64,000 bases of DNA. Source: CAVORB01 sp963698495 (GTDB lineage Bacteria > Pseudomonadota > Gammaproteobacteria > Chromatiales > Chromatiaceae). The notes under the pieces are model-generated. The model was not told where the DNA came from. It made no database searches and was given only the letters and a program-made list of their open reading frames with translations. A program made the translations under genes and the position numbers. Shown in pieces: positions 35,686-44,429 of the stretch. The DNA lies in assembly GCA_963698495.1 (NCBI GenBank), contig CAVORB010000016.1, positions 124,001-188,000 on the forward strand, read 5' to 3'. Each line of letters begins with the position of its first letter. The first letter of the stretch is position 1.

Positions 35686-36468
35686 ATGGCCGCTTGGCGC
35701 TGGTTCTGGCTTCTGATTGCACTCGCGTCGGCGGATGCCAGCGTCGCCGCATCGGCCTTCACCGTCCGGCATCAGGATGCGAGCTTCGACGTCTACCGCC
35801 TGGACCAGGGGGAGGAGCAGCGGCTCCGTTTCTTCTGGAAGCGGCCGGACGGGACGGACTACGGCAGCCTGCACGCCTTGCGCGAGGCCCTCGAGGCCGA
35901 AGGGCGCGAGCTCGTGTTCGCCGTCAACGGCGGCATCTATTCCGAGCAGTTCACGCCGCTCGGGCTCTACATCGAGAACGGCGAACGCTACTACCAGCTG
36001 AACCGGGGGGAGGGTGGCGGCAACTTCTTCCTCGCGCCGAACGGCGTCTTCTACGTCACGGCGACCGGCGCGCGCGTCGTTCAAACCGATGATTACCGGC
36101 CGGAGGGCGAGGTGCGCCACGCGGTGCAGTCCGGCCCCATGCTGGTGATCGGCGGCGCGCTTCATCCGCGCTTCATCCCCGGCTATCACAGCAAGCACAT
36201 CCGCAACGGCGTCGGCGTCGATCGTGAGGGGAGGGTGGTGTTCGCCATCTCCAACGCCCCGGTGAACTTCCACGACCTCGGCACCCTGTTCCGGGATGTC
36301 CTCGATTGTCCGAACGCCCTCTACCTCGACGGCGCCATCTCCGAGATGTACGCGCCCGATCTGCACCGTTACGGCGGGTGGCCCTGGCGGCGCTTCACCA
36401 CCATGATCGGCATCGTGCGCCCGCCGCCGGGTTCCTCGAAGGGGTCGTCCGCCGGGGCGGATGACTGA
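35686..36468 (+). CDS. exported phosphodiester glycosidase-like protein (NAGPA/DUF2233)
   Basis: A 260-residue protein with a signal peptide (MAAWRWFWLLIALASADASVAA). It has the NAGPA/DUF2233 motifs FAVNGGIYSEQFTPLGLYIENG, the glycine-rich GGGNFFLAPNGVF, AVQSGPMLVIGG, HIRNGVGVDREGRVVFAIS, and LYLDGAISEMY. Relatives include the enzyme that uncovers mannose-6-phosphate and bacterial proteins acting on surface glycans; the substrate here is unknown. The ATG follows GGTCGCGGTGACAAG, 29 bases after rnr, and the next gene begins 33 bases downstream, so a short operon is possible. Confidence 0.85.
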   Translation: MAAWRWFWLLIALASADASVAASAFTVRHQDASFDVYRLDQGEEQRLRFFWKRPDGTDYGSLHALREALEAEGRELVFAVNGGIYSEQFTPLGLYIENGERYYQLNRGEGGGNFFLAPNGVFYVTATGARVVQTDDYRPEGEVRHAVQSGPMLVIGGALHPRFIPGYHSKHIRNGVGVDREGRVVFAISNAPVNFHDLGTLFRDVLDCPNALYLDGAISEMYAPDLHRYGGWPWRRFTTMIGIVRPPPGSSKGSSAGADD

Positions 36469-36501
36469 CGCGCTGAAGAGCGAAGCCGAGGGAGAGCCCA
36501 G

Positions 36502-37254
36502 ATGCAATGCCCGAAATGCAACGCGGCGCAGGCTGCGGCAAACACCATTTGCGAGCGCTGCGGCATCGTGTTCGAGAAGTACTACAAGTACCATCCTCGG
36601 CCGGGCGACCCGGCGCCGCGCCCGGTCCATCTGCGGATGGAGCCGGCCGGCAGCGGTGGGCTGCGCGAGCTGATTCTGCCGGACAAGGCCATGTCCGGGT
36701 CCTGGGCGGGGCTCGCCGCCAGGGGGCTGTTGCTCGCGCTGCTGCTCGTCTGGGGCGCGATGCTCATGCTCTCGTCGGTCGACAGCAACGCGGCCGGTCA
36801 GTCCGTGCTGCACCTGGTCAACCTCCCGTTCCACGAGGCCGGTCACGTGTTCTTCCGGCCCCTCGGGCAGTTCATGATGTCCCTCGGCGGGACGCTGGGA
36901 CAACTCCTGATGCCCCTGATCGCCCTCGGCGTGCTGTTGTTGAAGACCCGCGACCCCTTCGGCGCCTCCGTGGCCCTGTGGTGGCTCGGCGAGAATTTTC
37001 TCGACATCGCGCCCTACATCAACGACGCACGGGCCGGCACCTTGCCGTTGCTTGGCGGCAACACCGGCCAGTCCGCCCCTTACGGTTTCCACGACTGGAA
37101 CTACATCCTCAACGAGAGCGGCCTGCTGCACCTGGACCGGACCCTCGCCGGATTGAGCCACTTCATCGGCTCCCTGATCATGATCGCCGCCCTCGCGTGG
37201 GGCGGGATCCTGCTCTACCACCAATACCAGCGGCCCGAAAACACACGCCGATAA
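36502..37254 (+). CDS. zinc-ribbon membrane protein with a HEAGH metalloprotease-like motif
   Basis: A 250-residue protein. The N-terminus is a zinc ribbon (MQCPKC and CERC, residues 3-6 and 18-21). A cytoplasmic linker follows, then about four transmembrane segments, the first being LLLALLLVWGAMLML. Between the first two lies LPFHEAGHVFF, an HExxH-type metal site as in intramembrane M50 proteases. A later GENFLDIAPYINDARAG might supply the third ligand. The family is known only as conserved hypothetical, so protease activity is inference. Its position after the DUF2233 gene suggests an envelope role. Confidence 0.7.
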   Translation: MQCPKCNAAQAAANTICERCGIVFEKYYKYHPRPGDPAPRPVHLRMEPAGSGGLRELILPDKAMSGSWAGLAARGLLLALLLVWGAMLMLSSVDSNAAGQSVLHLVNLPFHEAGHVFFRPLGQFMMSLGGTLGQLLMPLIALGVLLLKTRDPFGASVALWWLGENFLDIAPYINDARAGTLPLLGGNTGQSAPYGFHDWNYILNESGLLHLDRTLAGLSHFIGSLIMIAALAWGGILLYHQYQRPENTRR

Positions 37255-37935
37255 CAGTCTTCGGATGCGCGATGTCGTCCAATAGCGCGAGACTACGGTT
37301 GCCCGCGTTCGTCGTTTTGCGTGGTGGCATGAGAACAAGGCCTATCAAATCAGTCGCGATAACGATCAGATTTAAGGCAAAGTACTTGTGACCTGCCAAG
37401 TCCCCAACATGGGTGTACCTCGTTGGCAAGGCGCGGGCCGCCTTTTCGCTGGTCAGCAATACTTCCCGCGAGTTTGCGACCGTCAACCGTTTGGCCTCGT
37501 AAGCTTTCTAGCTCCGGGTTGAAATCTCGATAGCGAGTGCAGTAGACCGCTTCTGGCGCAAGATCGAAGTCACAATCGGTCTACCCGTCAATGAACTCGA
37601 GGCGGTAGCGGTATGGGTTCAGATCGCGGGGCTTGCGCGACGCTGTCGCTCTGCGGAGTAATGTGCTTGGGGGTTTCGCTGTCGCGGCTGGCATTGGGCA
37701 AGCAACCGGGATTGGCGCACATGACATCGGCATCGTCAGGCTTTTGTCATCGCTGCGGCCGGGGCCCTGCTTGTGGAGGCATCGCGGGCGTCAGGTTCAG
37801 GATCGAGACGGCGGCCCGCGATGTGCGGAAACACGACGTCGGGGCGCCGGCGAGGTTAGGGGCGGGCCGGGAGCGTGAACTCGGGGATTATGGCATTATT
37901 GAAAAGTTGAACCGGGCGGTTGGTTGGGTTGACGC
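37255..37935. other. 681-base stretch without a convincing gene
   Basis: Base composition and codon pattern differ from flanking genes. Short frames at 37613-37993 have no recognisable protein and overlap the next gene. No RNA gene, terminator with T-run or repeat was found. It may hold the promoter of the ion channel gene or the remains of lost genes. Confidence 0.4.
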
Positions 37936-38955
37936 ATGGAAAATTTTTCGCCACATCGGCGAGTCTTCTCGAGACTGTCGCTGCTCGTGCTGATAAGCGC
38001 TCTCGCTTCGGCTCCAGCCGCTGCAAACACCGGTCGACCGAATGCCGAGCTCGGGCCCACGCAAGTTCGGGTCGGAATCTTCCTGATTGATCTCGATGCC
38101 ATCGACAGCGCCTCGCAGAGCTTTCAGGCCAATATCTACTTCGAGGCCGAGTGGAAGGACCCGCGGCTGGCGGACGAGGCCGGCGGCACCACAGCCACCC
38201 GTCGTTTGGATGAGGTCTGGAACCCGCGGCTTCAGATCCTGAATCAGCAGCGGATCTGGTCGAGCCTGGCCGATGTGGTGGATATCGAGCCGGACGGCAC
38301 GGTCACGTACCGTGCCCGAGTCTGGGGGGATTTTTCCCAACCCTTAGATCTGCGCGAGTTCCCGTTCGATAAACAGATGATTGAAATCCCGGTCGTGGCA
38401 GCGGGATACGGCCCCGACGAGGTCGTGCTCTCGGCACGCGCCGGGAGCGGGATCGGCACGGAGTTCTCGGTCGCCGATTGGAAGATCGTCGACTGGCGGA
38501 TGACCACGGACGTCGAGGTCCCGGGACCCGAAGGCGCGAAGGATGCGTCCGTTGCTATGATATTGGAGGCCGAACGGCTCAGGGGCTACTACTGGATCAA
38601 AGTGATCGCGCCGCTGATCCTGATCGTGGCCATGTCCTGGGCGGTGAACTGGATCGACCCGAAGGATACCGGCACCAAGATCAGCATCGCCATTACCGCC
38701 ATGCTGACCCTGATCGCCTACCGCTTCGCCATCGGCGCCAGCCTGCCGCAAATCTCCTATCTGACTCGACTCGACCTGTTCATCCTGTTCTCCACCATTC
38801 TCATCTATGCGTCGCTGGTCATGGTAGTAACCACCGCCGCCTTCAGTTCGAAGGGTAAGCCGGAGGTGTCGGGGCGGATAGACCGGGTCGCCCGCTGGGG
38901 CTTACCTCTGGCCTTCATCGCCTCATGGGTAGTCAGCATGATGATACCGAACTAG
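37936..38955 (+). CDS. pentameric ligand-gated ion channel (Cys-loop receptor family)
   Basis: A 339-residue protein with a signal peptide (about residues 1-30). An extracellular beta-sandwich ligand domain follows, with VWNPRLQILNQQ (95-105) and the invariant FPFD loop (142-145). Four transmembrane helices come next: M1 218-238 (YYWIKVIAPLILIVAMSW), pore-lining M2 246-268 (TGTKISIAITAMLTLIAYRF), M3 278-299 and M4 322-336. The loop cysteines of animal receptors are absent, as in the bacterial GLIC and ELIC channels. The mature protein ends just after M4. The ligand and ion selectivity cannot be read. Confidence 0.92.
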   Translation: MENFSPHRRVFSRLSLLVLISALASAPAAANTGRPNAELGPTQVRVGIFLIDLDAIDSASQSFQANIYFEAEWKDPRLADEAGGTTATRRLDEVWNPRLQILNQQRIWSSLADVVDIEPDGTVTYRARVWGDFSQPLDLREFPFDKQMIEIPVVAAGYGPDEVVLSARAGSGIGTEFSVADWKIVDWRMTTDVEVPGPEGAKDASVAMILEAERLRGYYWIKVIAPLILIVAMSWAVNWIDPKDTGTKISIAITAMLTLIAYRFAIGASLPQISYLTRLDLFILFSTILIYASLVMVVTTAAFSSKGKPEVSGRIDRVARWGLPLAFIASWVVSMMIPN

Positions 38956-38978
38956 ACGCGAGCGGACCTCGGTGACGC

Positions 38979-40032
38979 ATGCGCCCTCTCTCGTTCCTCC
39001 TCGCCGGATTGCTTGTCTCAGGCCTCACCGCCTGCGTCGGCTTCGGCCCTGCCACCATCCCCCGGGACCGCTTCGACTATGTCTCGACCATCTCTGACTC
39101 CTGGAAGAGCCAGATGCTGCTGAACATCGTCAAGCTCCGTTATGCCGACACACCCGCCTTTCTGGACGTAAGCTCCGTCATCAGTCAATACGAGTTCGCG
39201 GGGGAGCTCAACGCCGCCTTGGGGTGGGGCCTGGTCGTGCCGGGGTCAGATTCCCAAAGCCTGGGCGGCGCCGGTAGCTACGTCGAGCGGCCCACCATCA
39301 CCTATGTACCCATCGCCGGCGCGAAGTTTACCCAGAGCCTGATGACGCCGGTGCCGCCCTCCGCGGTACTGTTCCTGATCGAGGCCGGCTATCCGGTGCG
39401 GCTGGTGCTTGGGATGTGTGTGCGCACCATCAACGACCTGGACAACCGCTCCGTGGATCCGATGTGGGCCCGCGAGGCGGACCCGGAATTCGAGCGCCTG
39501 GTCGATCTTCTGGAACGCGTGCAGCGGGCCGGCGGGCTCGCGATGCGCGTAGAGCGTCTGGACGACGGCGATGCCGTCGTGATGGCGCTGAGGCGTAAGC
39601 GTGTGAGCAAGCAGGATGCGAATGAGGTGGCGAGGCTCCTCGGCCTTAGCCCGAGTGCTCCTGAGTATCGGGTCACCTATGGCGCGGTGGCGACGGTCCA
39701 ATAGGGAGATCGCCATGCAGACCCGCTCTCTCTTCGAGATCATGGTCGAACTCTCGGCGCGCGTCCAACCGCCTCGGGAGCATTTGAGCAAAGGCTACGT
39801 AACGCCCTTCGAGGTTGGCTCTAGCGGAGCGGGCGTCCCATTTCGAGTCTTGAGCGGCACGGGCAAGCCGAGAGATGCCTACGCGGCCGTGCGCTATCTT
39901 GATCACTGGTTCTGGATCGCGCAGAACGACGAGGCGTCCAAGGTCGACTTCGTGTTCCTCATGCTGCTGTTCAGCTTGGTCGAAACGAGAGAGGGCCAGA
40001 CTGCCCCCATCGTGACGGTGCCGGTGAGTTAG
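38979..40032 (+). CDS. conserved lipoprotein, probably split by a frameshift
   Basis: The first frame (38979-39704, 241 aa) has a lipobox (LTACVG) and DYVSTISDSWKSQMLLNIVKLRYADTPAF, a pattern I associate with a conserved lipoprotein family of unknown function. It stops at 39704 with YGAVATVQ. The +1 frame then carries SNREIAMQTRSLFEIMVELSARV and runs to 40032; such a REIA-TRS-EIMVEL segment normally continues the same protein. An extra base near 39695-39710 would explain the split. Alternatively a second small gene starts at ATG 39715 (105 aa), which has a GGGAG ribosome site. It lies 23 bases after the ion channel gene, so co-transcription is likely. Confidence 0.65.
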
Positions 40033-40125
40033 CCAAGCTTTCGGCCTGCCCCCAGCCGACCTCTGCCCGTTCCCGAACGGGGCGCGGCGATGCGGCAGCC
40101 TCCTTGACTCAACGGGGGTGTTTCG

Positions 40126-41022
40126 TTGCTGCTACTCCACTTGGGTGCTCCGGTGACTAACAAACCTTGCCACTCTACAAGGCGCCTACTCAGTGCGGCG
40201 TTGCTGATCACCCAACTGGCCTCGCCCGCCGCTCTTGCCGATGTGCTCGAGCCCTACGACGGTATTCCGGGGGATCCTTGGGGCGGCGGCCTGCTTCTCT
40301 ATCCCGCGTACTGGCGATACCCGACGTACAAGGATGCGAAGACGGGTGAGGTCGAAGTGAACGCCAGCATAAGGGCGGCCGCTTTTAAGGGCGGCCTGTT
40401 CCTCCCCAAGATCGCAGGCAAATACGACTGGGGTCTGAGTTTCTCACTCCCGTATCTCCAAATCGATGCTGACGGTCTAAAGGAGCAGGCCGGCACAGGC
40501 GATCCGGGTTTCGGGTTCGCGATCTGGCCCTATGCGGATTCGCAAAGAAACGTCTACGTGTCGCTGTGGTGGATCACCTACTTTCCGTATGGGGAGTACG
40601 ATTATGTGTCGCCAGAATCCAGCCCCGGGATCGATGCCTACACTCATGTCCCATCCCTCGAATTGGGAGTTTACGGCGAGAAGGTCTCATTGGATGCGGT
40701 CGTGCAGTACTGGAATTACACCGAATCGGACAAACTGAAGATCGAGCTCGAAGACGCGGTCGAGTTGGACGCCGTGATCAGCGTCCCCTTGGGCGAGCGA
40801 TTCATTGCGAGTCTGCACGTCAATGCCTACGTGGAGTTGGCGGACATGAGAATCGACAGAGTCGATCAGCGGAACACCCGAGGCCACCGCTATTCGCTGG
40901 GACCGAAGTTGAGCTACCTTCTCGGAGACGTAATGTTCAGCCTGACATGGCTTCACGATATCGACGCCAGGAATATGCTCGAGGGTGATTGGATCTACGG
41001 GAGAGTCGCCTTTCCTTTCTAA
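40126..41022 (+). CDS. outer-membrane beta-barrel protein (phenol-degradation MetA-like transporter family)
   Basis: A 298-residue protein. After a signal segment (STRRLLSAALLITQLASPAALA) it shows alternating beta strands (GGGLLLYPAYWRYPTY, WGLSFSLPYLQIDADG, NVYVSLWWITYFPYGEYD, YSLGPKLSYLLGDVMFSLTWLHDI) and ends in an aromatic residue (VAFPF), as outer-membrane barrels do. It resembles the family found with aromatic-degradation operons and often called putative transporters. TTG 40126 has a GGGGG ribosome site; GTG 40153 is an alternative start. Together with the pentameric channel and lipoprotein it may form an envelope unit. Confidence 0.7.
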   Translation: MLLLHLGAPVTNKPCHSTRRLLSAALLITQLASPAALADVLEPYDGIPGDPWGGGLLLYPAYWRYPTYKDAKTGEVEVNASIRAAAFKGGLFLPKIAGKYDWGLSFSLPYLQIDADGLKEQAGTGDPGFGFAIWPYADSQRNVYVSLWWITYFPYGEYDYVSPESSPGIDAYTHVPSLELGVYGEKVSLDAVVQYWNYTESDKLKIELEDAVELDAVISVPLGERFIASLHVNAYVELADMRIDRVDQRNTRGHRYSLGPKLSYLLGDVMFSLTWLHDIDARNMLEGDWIYGRVAFPF

Positions 41023-41026
41023 ATCG

Positions 41027-42706
41027 TCATCCGGGCCCGGGTGCAGAAGGCGGCATGGCTGGCGGTGCATACCACTGGTCCTTGGGCACCAGCTTGGGCT
41101 CCACTGGGTCGGCCTCGTAGGAGGGCGTCATGATTGCCACCTCGTACTCGTTGAACACGTCGAGGATGTTATCGTGCAGCGCCGAGTAGATCCGCGCCAT
41201 GCTCGCGGGATCGCTGCAGTAGGCATTCAGCTCGTGCGCGACCGCGAAGTCCCCCAGTTCCCTCCTGAGTACGAAGGGTGCCGGCTGTTTGAGCAGCCCC
41301 TCGGTGCGGTCGGCGGCGAGCTTGAGCATGGCCTCGACCTGCCGCCAGGGGGTCTCGTAGCCGATCCCCACCGTGGTGTGCAGGATCAGGCCCTGCTGCT
41401 CGGCCAGCGTGCTGTAGTTGATCACCTCGCCGCTGAGGATGCTCGTGTTGGGAATCACGATTTCCTCGTTCTTAAAGGAGCGCAGCCGGGTCACCAAGAC
41501 GCGAATCTCAATGACCTCGCCGACGGTGTCGTTGATCTTGACCCGGTCACCGACCTTGAAAGGGCGTCGGTAGGCCATGCTGTAACCGGCGATGATGTTG
41601 GCGATGATGGACGAGGACCCGAGGGAGACGATCAGGCCGAGCAGGATGGAAATGCCCTGGAATGCCTCGGATTCTGAGCCGGGGATGTAGGGATAGGCCA
41701 CCACCACCGCGAAGATGACCACGAGAAGGCGCAGTATCCTGTAGGTTGGCCAGGCCCATTCCTGCTCGAAAGACTTCAACCGGATGGCACCCCTGTCGAT
41801 GCTGCGGAAGAAGGCTTGGACCATGCGCAGGATGTAGCGCGTGACGAAGAACAGGATGACCAGGAACACTAAGTCCGGAATTGTAGCGAGGACCGCCGTC
41901 CCCATGGTTTGCAACGGATTCAGGACCAGATCGAACAGCCACACCGCGAAGCCGCGCGTCCATGGGTAGAGTCCCAGGACGAAGTTGAGGTAGAGGTAGA
42001 GGGTAAGCGCCCCCAGGACGAGGTGCAGGGCCTTGATGAGTCCTCTCAGGAAGTGGGCCAACTGCTGCGCTTTCACGAACTGCGCCGCCTGCGCCTCCAG
42101 GGCCTTCAGATGGTCTTGCAGGCGCCGCTCGACGACGCCGTCAAGGCTGCGAAATCCCTTGCGGAAGCCAAAGAACAATCCTACGCCGACCAAAGTGGCC
42201 GCCAAGGGCGTACAGGCTCCTGATCATCAGGACCCGTGGGCTGCGGTCGAGCCGATAGTCCGTGATCGCCTCCTGAAGACGCAGTTGTACCGACTCGGCA
42301 AGCACCTTTCGATTGACGCCCTCCAATGCGGCGTCCTCGTCGAACAGGTCGAGCACGAGAACGCTCGCCGGCAATGATGCTCCGTGCGGTCGTCCTTTTC
42401 CTCCAGGGTGATGAGGCCGGAGGGGATGCTCTCATCATCCGCGACGGCAATAATCGCCTTTTCGATCTCCCCGGCTCGCCGCTTGGCGGGGAAGGCGGAG
42501 ATGCCTCTCACCGTCAGGATCTCGCGCCCATCTACGATCACTTCGGCGGTATCGAAACCACCGGCATGGGACTGCCCTCCGGGTTTCTGCTCACCGGTAG
42601 CATGACCGACGGGGACACAGGAGACCCAGAGCAAGAAACCGACGAGGAGCAAGCGAGACACGGTCGCGTTTCCGCGCCGTGGAATCAGACCCGTACTCTC
42701 TGTCAT
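41027..42706 (-). pseudogene. MscS-family mechanosensitive channel, broken by about three frameshifts
   Basis: The 392-residue 3' frame (42205-41027) contains the MscS core: transmembrane segments, GLIVSLGSSSIIANIIAGYSMAYRRPFKVGDRV (pore helix and beta domain) and EIVIPNTSILSGEVINYS. The missing N-terminus is upstream in other frames: a signal peptide and EIEKAIIAVADDESIPSG from 42706, SIIAGER near 42380, VLVLDLFDEDAALEGVN to LIMI-like RSLYALGG near 42200. Each step needs one extra base, near 42378, 42362 and 42205. The intact gene would encode about 550 residues with a periplasmic N-terminal domain. The channel is either inactive or affected by sequence errors. Confidence 0.75.
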
Positions 42707-42845
42707 CGTGCATGTCCTCTATTGGCCCAAGGAAGCCCGCGAAGGCAGGGGTACCCGTTATCTCGAATTCGCCGCACGCGCGAGCGCGTACCTTCCCGCA
42801 ATGGAACCTTGGTAAAGGCTGACACCCGAGCGATCTAGGCCGCTG

Positions 42846-43172
42846 TCAATGGGCGGACGCGAGCTTCAGCCCGACGATGCCGATCACGATCAGGCCAACG
42901 AAGAAGAAGCGCGCCAGCGTTACCGGCTCGCTGAACAGTAAGAGGCCGAGCACGAAGGTGCCGACCGCGCCGATTCCGGTCCAGACCGCATAGGCGGTGC
43001 CCATCGGGATCGTCTTCTGGGCGATGAGCAGCAGGGCCCCGCTGGCGGCCATGCAGACGCCGGCGAAGGCGATCCAGCCATAGCGCAGACCCGTGTCGGC
43101 CAGACCCAGCTTGAGCCCGACCGGCCAGCCCCACTCGAAGAGACCCGCAATGACCAGATAGACCCACGCCAC
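42846..43172 (-). CDS. sugE: small multidrug resistance protein, SugE/Gdx guanidinium exporter-like
   Basis: A 108-residue four-helix SMR protein. It has the SugE/Gdx pattern of an N-terminal VIAGLFEWGWPVGLKLG, with the essential glutamate in the first helix, and PMGTAYAVWTGIGAVGTF in the third. This branch exports guanidinium or quaternary ammonium ions as dual-topology dimers. EmrE-type members differ at the TAYAVW region. I looked upstream for a guanidine riboswitch and found none I could defend. It is a single gene on the minus strand downstream of the beta-barrel gene at 43242. Confidence 0.88.
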   Translation of the reverse strand: MAWVYLVIAGLFEWGWPVGLKLGLADTGLRYGWIAFAGVCMAASGALLLIAQKTIPMGTAYAVWTGIGAVGTFVLGLLLFSEPVTLARFFFVGLIVIGIVGLKLASAH

Positions 43173-43241
43173 GTTGACCGCCCCCTGTGTGTTGGTCCCA
43201 TCCCGGAACCGATCGCCGATGCCAGTCGTGGATTCTATACG

Positions 43242-44090
43242 CTATTTCGGGAACAGGAACTGCCAGGTGAAGCTGATCTGCCAGTCGGGTGCGCCATCCG
43301 GACGCACGACGTTGTAGTAGGCTTCGAGCCGCGAGTTGATGGGCTGATTGCCCACCTTGAACACCCGGCCGATGCCCCCGCCGAGCGGTATCGTCCAGCG
43401 GTTGCCGGAATCCGCCGTCCAGTTGGCCGTCATGACCATGTCCGTGAGCAGGAACCAGCCCTTGTCCAGGTTATAGTTCACGAAGGGTTCGACCAAGAAC
43501 TGGCTGACGCTGCGCCGGTCCGAGTCCCCGGCGAAGGACCAGAGCTGACGTCCCAGGATGCCCACAGAACCCCAGTCGGTCTGCGTCAAGCCGACCGCGG
43601 TGGGTCCGGCACTCCATTTCCCGCTGCCAAGCTGATCGTTGGTGGCGGTCGGCATCGTAACGGATGGACCGACGCCCCAGATGACCTTGCCGACCTTCAC
43701 CGGCGAGAGGAACAGCGAGTAGTTGATGTCCCCCAGCCCGGTGGCGCCGTCGCCGCGGATCGGATTGGGTATTCCGGGTATCCCGGTGACCTGCCCGGGT
43801 GTGTCGATCAGGGGCACGATGACGCGGTTGACCAGGTTCCAGTCGCCCACGGTGACCGGGATTACCGGCTGGATGTTGAGGAAGCTCGCCTCGCCGTTGT
43901 CCGCTCCGTAGTCGAAGGTGAACTTGAAGGGGAGGCTGATCAGCGAGCTGATCGGGTTTTGGACCGCCGAGCGCAGGTCGCCGCCGCCCTTGTCGTCCTG
44001 TGCCTGGGCCATCGCGCTGCCGAGCGTTACGGCTGACGCCAGCAACACCGCTGAAACCCTATTGTGTCTAGTTTCGGGCTGCAATTTCAT
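43242..44090 (-). CDS. outer-membrane beta-barrel protein (MetA/neuromedin U-like family)
   Basis: A 282-residue protein with a signal peptide (residues 1-31, ending AMAQAQ). It has a barrel rich in aromatic and amphipathic strands (FLNIQPVIPVTVGDWNLVNRVIVPLID, YSLFLSPVKVGKVIWGVGPSVTMPTATND, GPTAVGLTQTDWGSVGILGRQLWSFAGD) and a C-terminal phenylalanine-lysine end (FTWQFLFPK). The family is often annotated as transporter or neuromedin U; the function is unknown. It lies 15 bases after the glycine-zipper gene and appears to be the third gene of the MORN/glycine-zipper operon. Confidence 0.7.
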   Translation of the reverse strand: MKLQPETRHNRVSAVLLASAVTLGSAMAQAQDDKGGGDLRSAVQNPISSLISLPFKFTFDYGADNGEASFLNIQPVIPVTVGDWNLVNRVIVPLIDTPGQVTGIPGIPNPIRGDGATGLGDINYSLFLSPVKVGKVIWGVGPSVTMPTATNDQLGSGKWSAGPTAVGLTQTDWGSVGILGRQLWSFAGDSDRRSVSQFLVEPFVNYNLDKGWFLLTDMVMTANWTADSGNRWTIPLGGGIGRVFKVGNQPINSRLEAYYNVVRPDGAPDWQISFTWQFLFPK

Positions 44091-44105
44091 TACCCCTAAT
44101 GTTGG

Positions 44106-44429
44106 TCAGCGGCGTTTGCGCAGGTACCGGCGCTCCGCTTCCAGCCGGCGCTGCTCGTATGCCAGCTCGCGCCGCTCGTAGTTCCGCGCCGCGCGGCGCC
44201 GGTCGCCGGACCGAATCGCGCCGGCGACGCCGCCTACCACCGCACCAACTCCCGCACCGCGTCGGCCGCCGATGATCCCGCCAAGAACGGCCCCGCCGAG
44301 CGCACCGCCCAGCAGACCCGCCTGTGCGGACGGAACAGGTGCCGCAAGATTGACGAACAAGGCCAACGCCGCCGCGATAAGTGCGCTCTTGGTGATGCTC
44401 GTGATTCGCACGGTTTGTGACCTGTTCAC
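44106..44429 (-). CDS. glycine-zipper exported protein
   Basis: A 107-residue protein with a signal segment (SALIAAALALFVNLAAPVPSAQA) and one glycine-zipper helix pair (GLLGGALGGAVLGGIIGG, GAGVGAVVGGVAGAI), followed by an Arg-rich tail (RRRAARNYERREL, AERRYLRKRR). Glycine-zipper proteins insert into membranes or form oligomers; the basic tail may bind acidic polymers. The GTG start at 44429 overlaps the MORN gene stop (GTGA), so the two are translationally coupled. Confidence 0.7.
   Translation of the reverse strand: MNRSQTVRITSITKSALIAAALALFVNLAAPVPSAQAGLLGGALGGAVLGGIIGGRRGAGVGAVVGGVAGAIRSGDRRRAARNYERRELAYEQRRLEAERRYLRKRR

Noticed and set aside
37613..37993. Small plus-strand gene before the ion channel
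   Set aside because: It overlaps the channel signal peptide in another frame and has no family similarity.
43173..43241. Possible guanidine riboswitch before sugE
   Set aside because: One ACGA motif is present, but I could not draw the paired hairpins of class I, II or III. A covariance-model search would decide.
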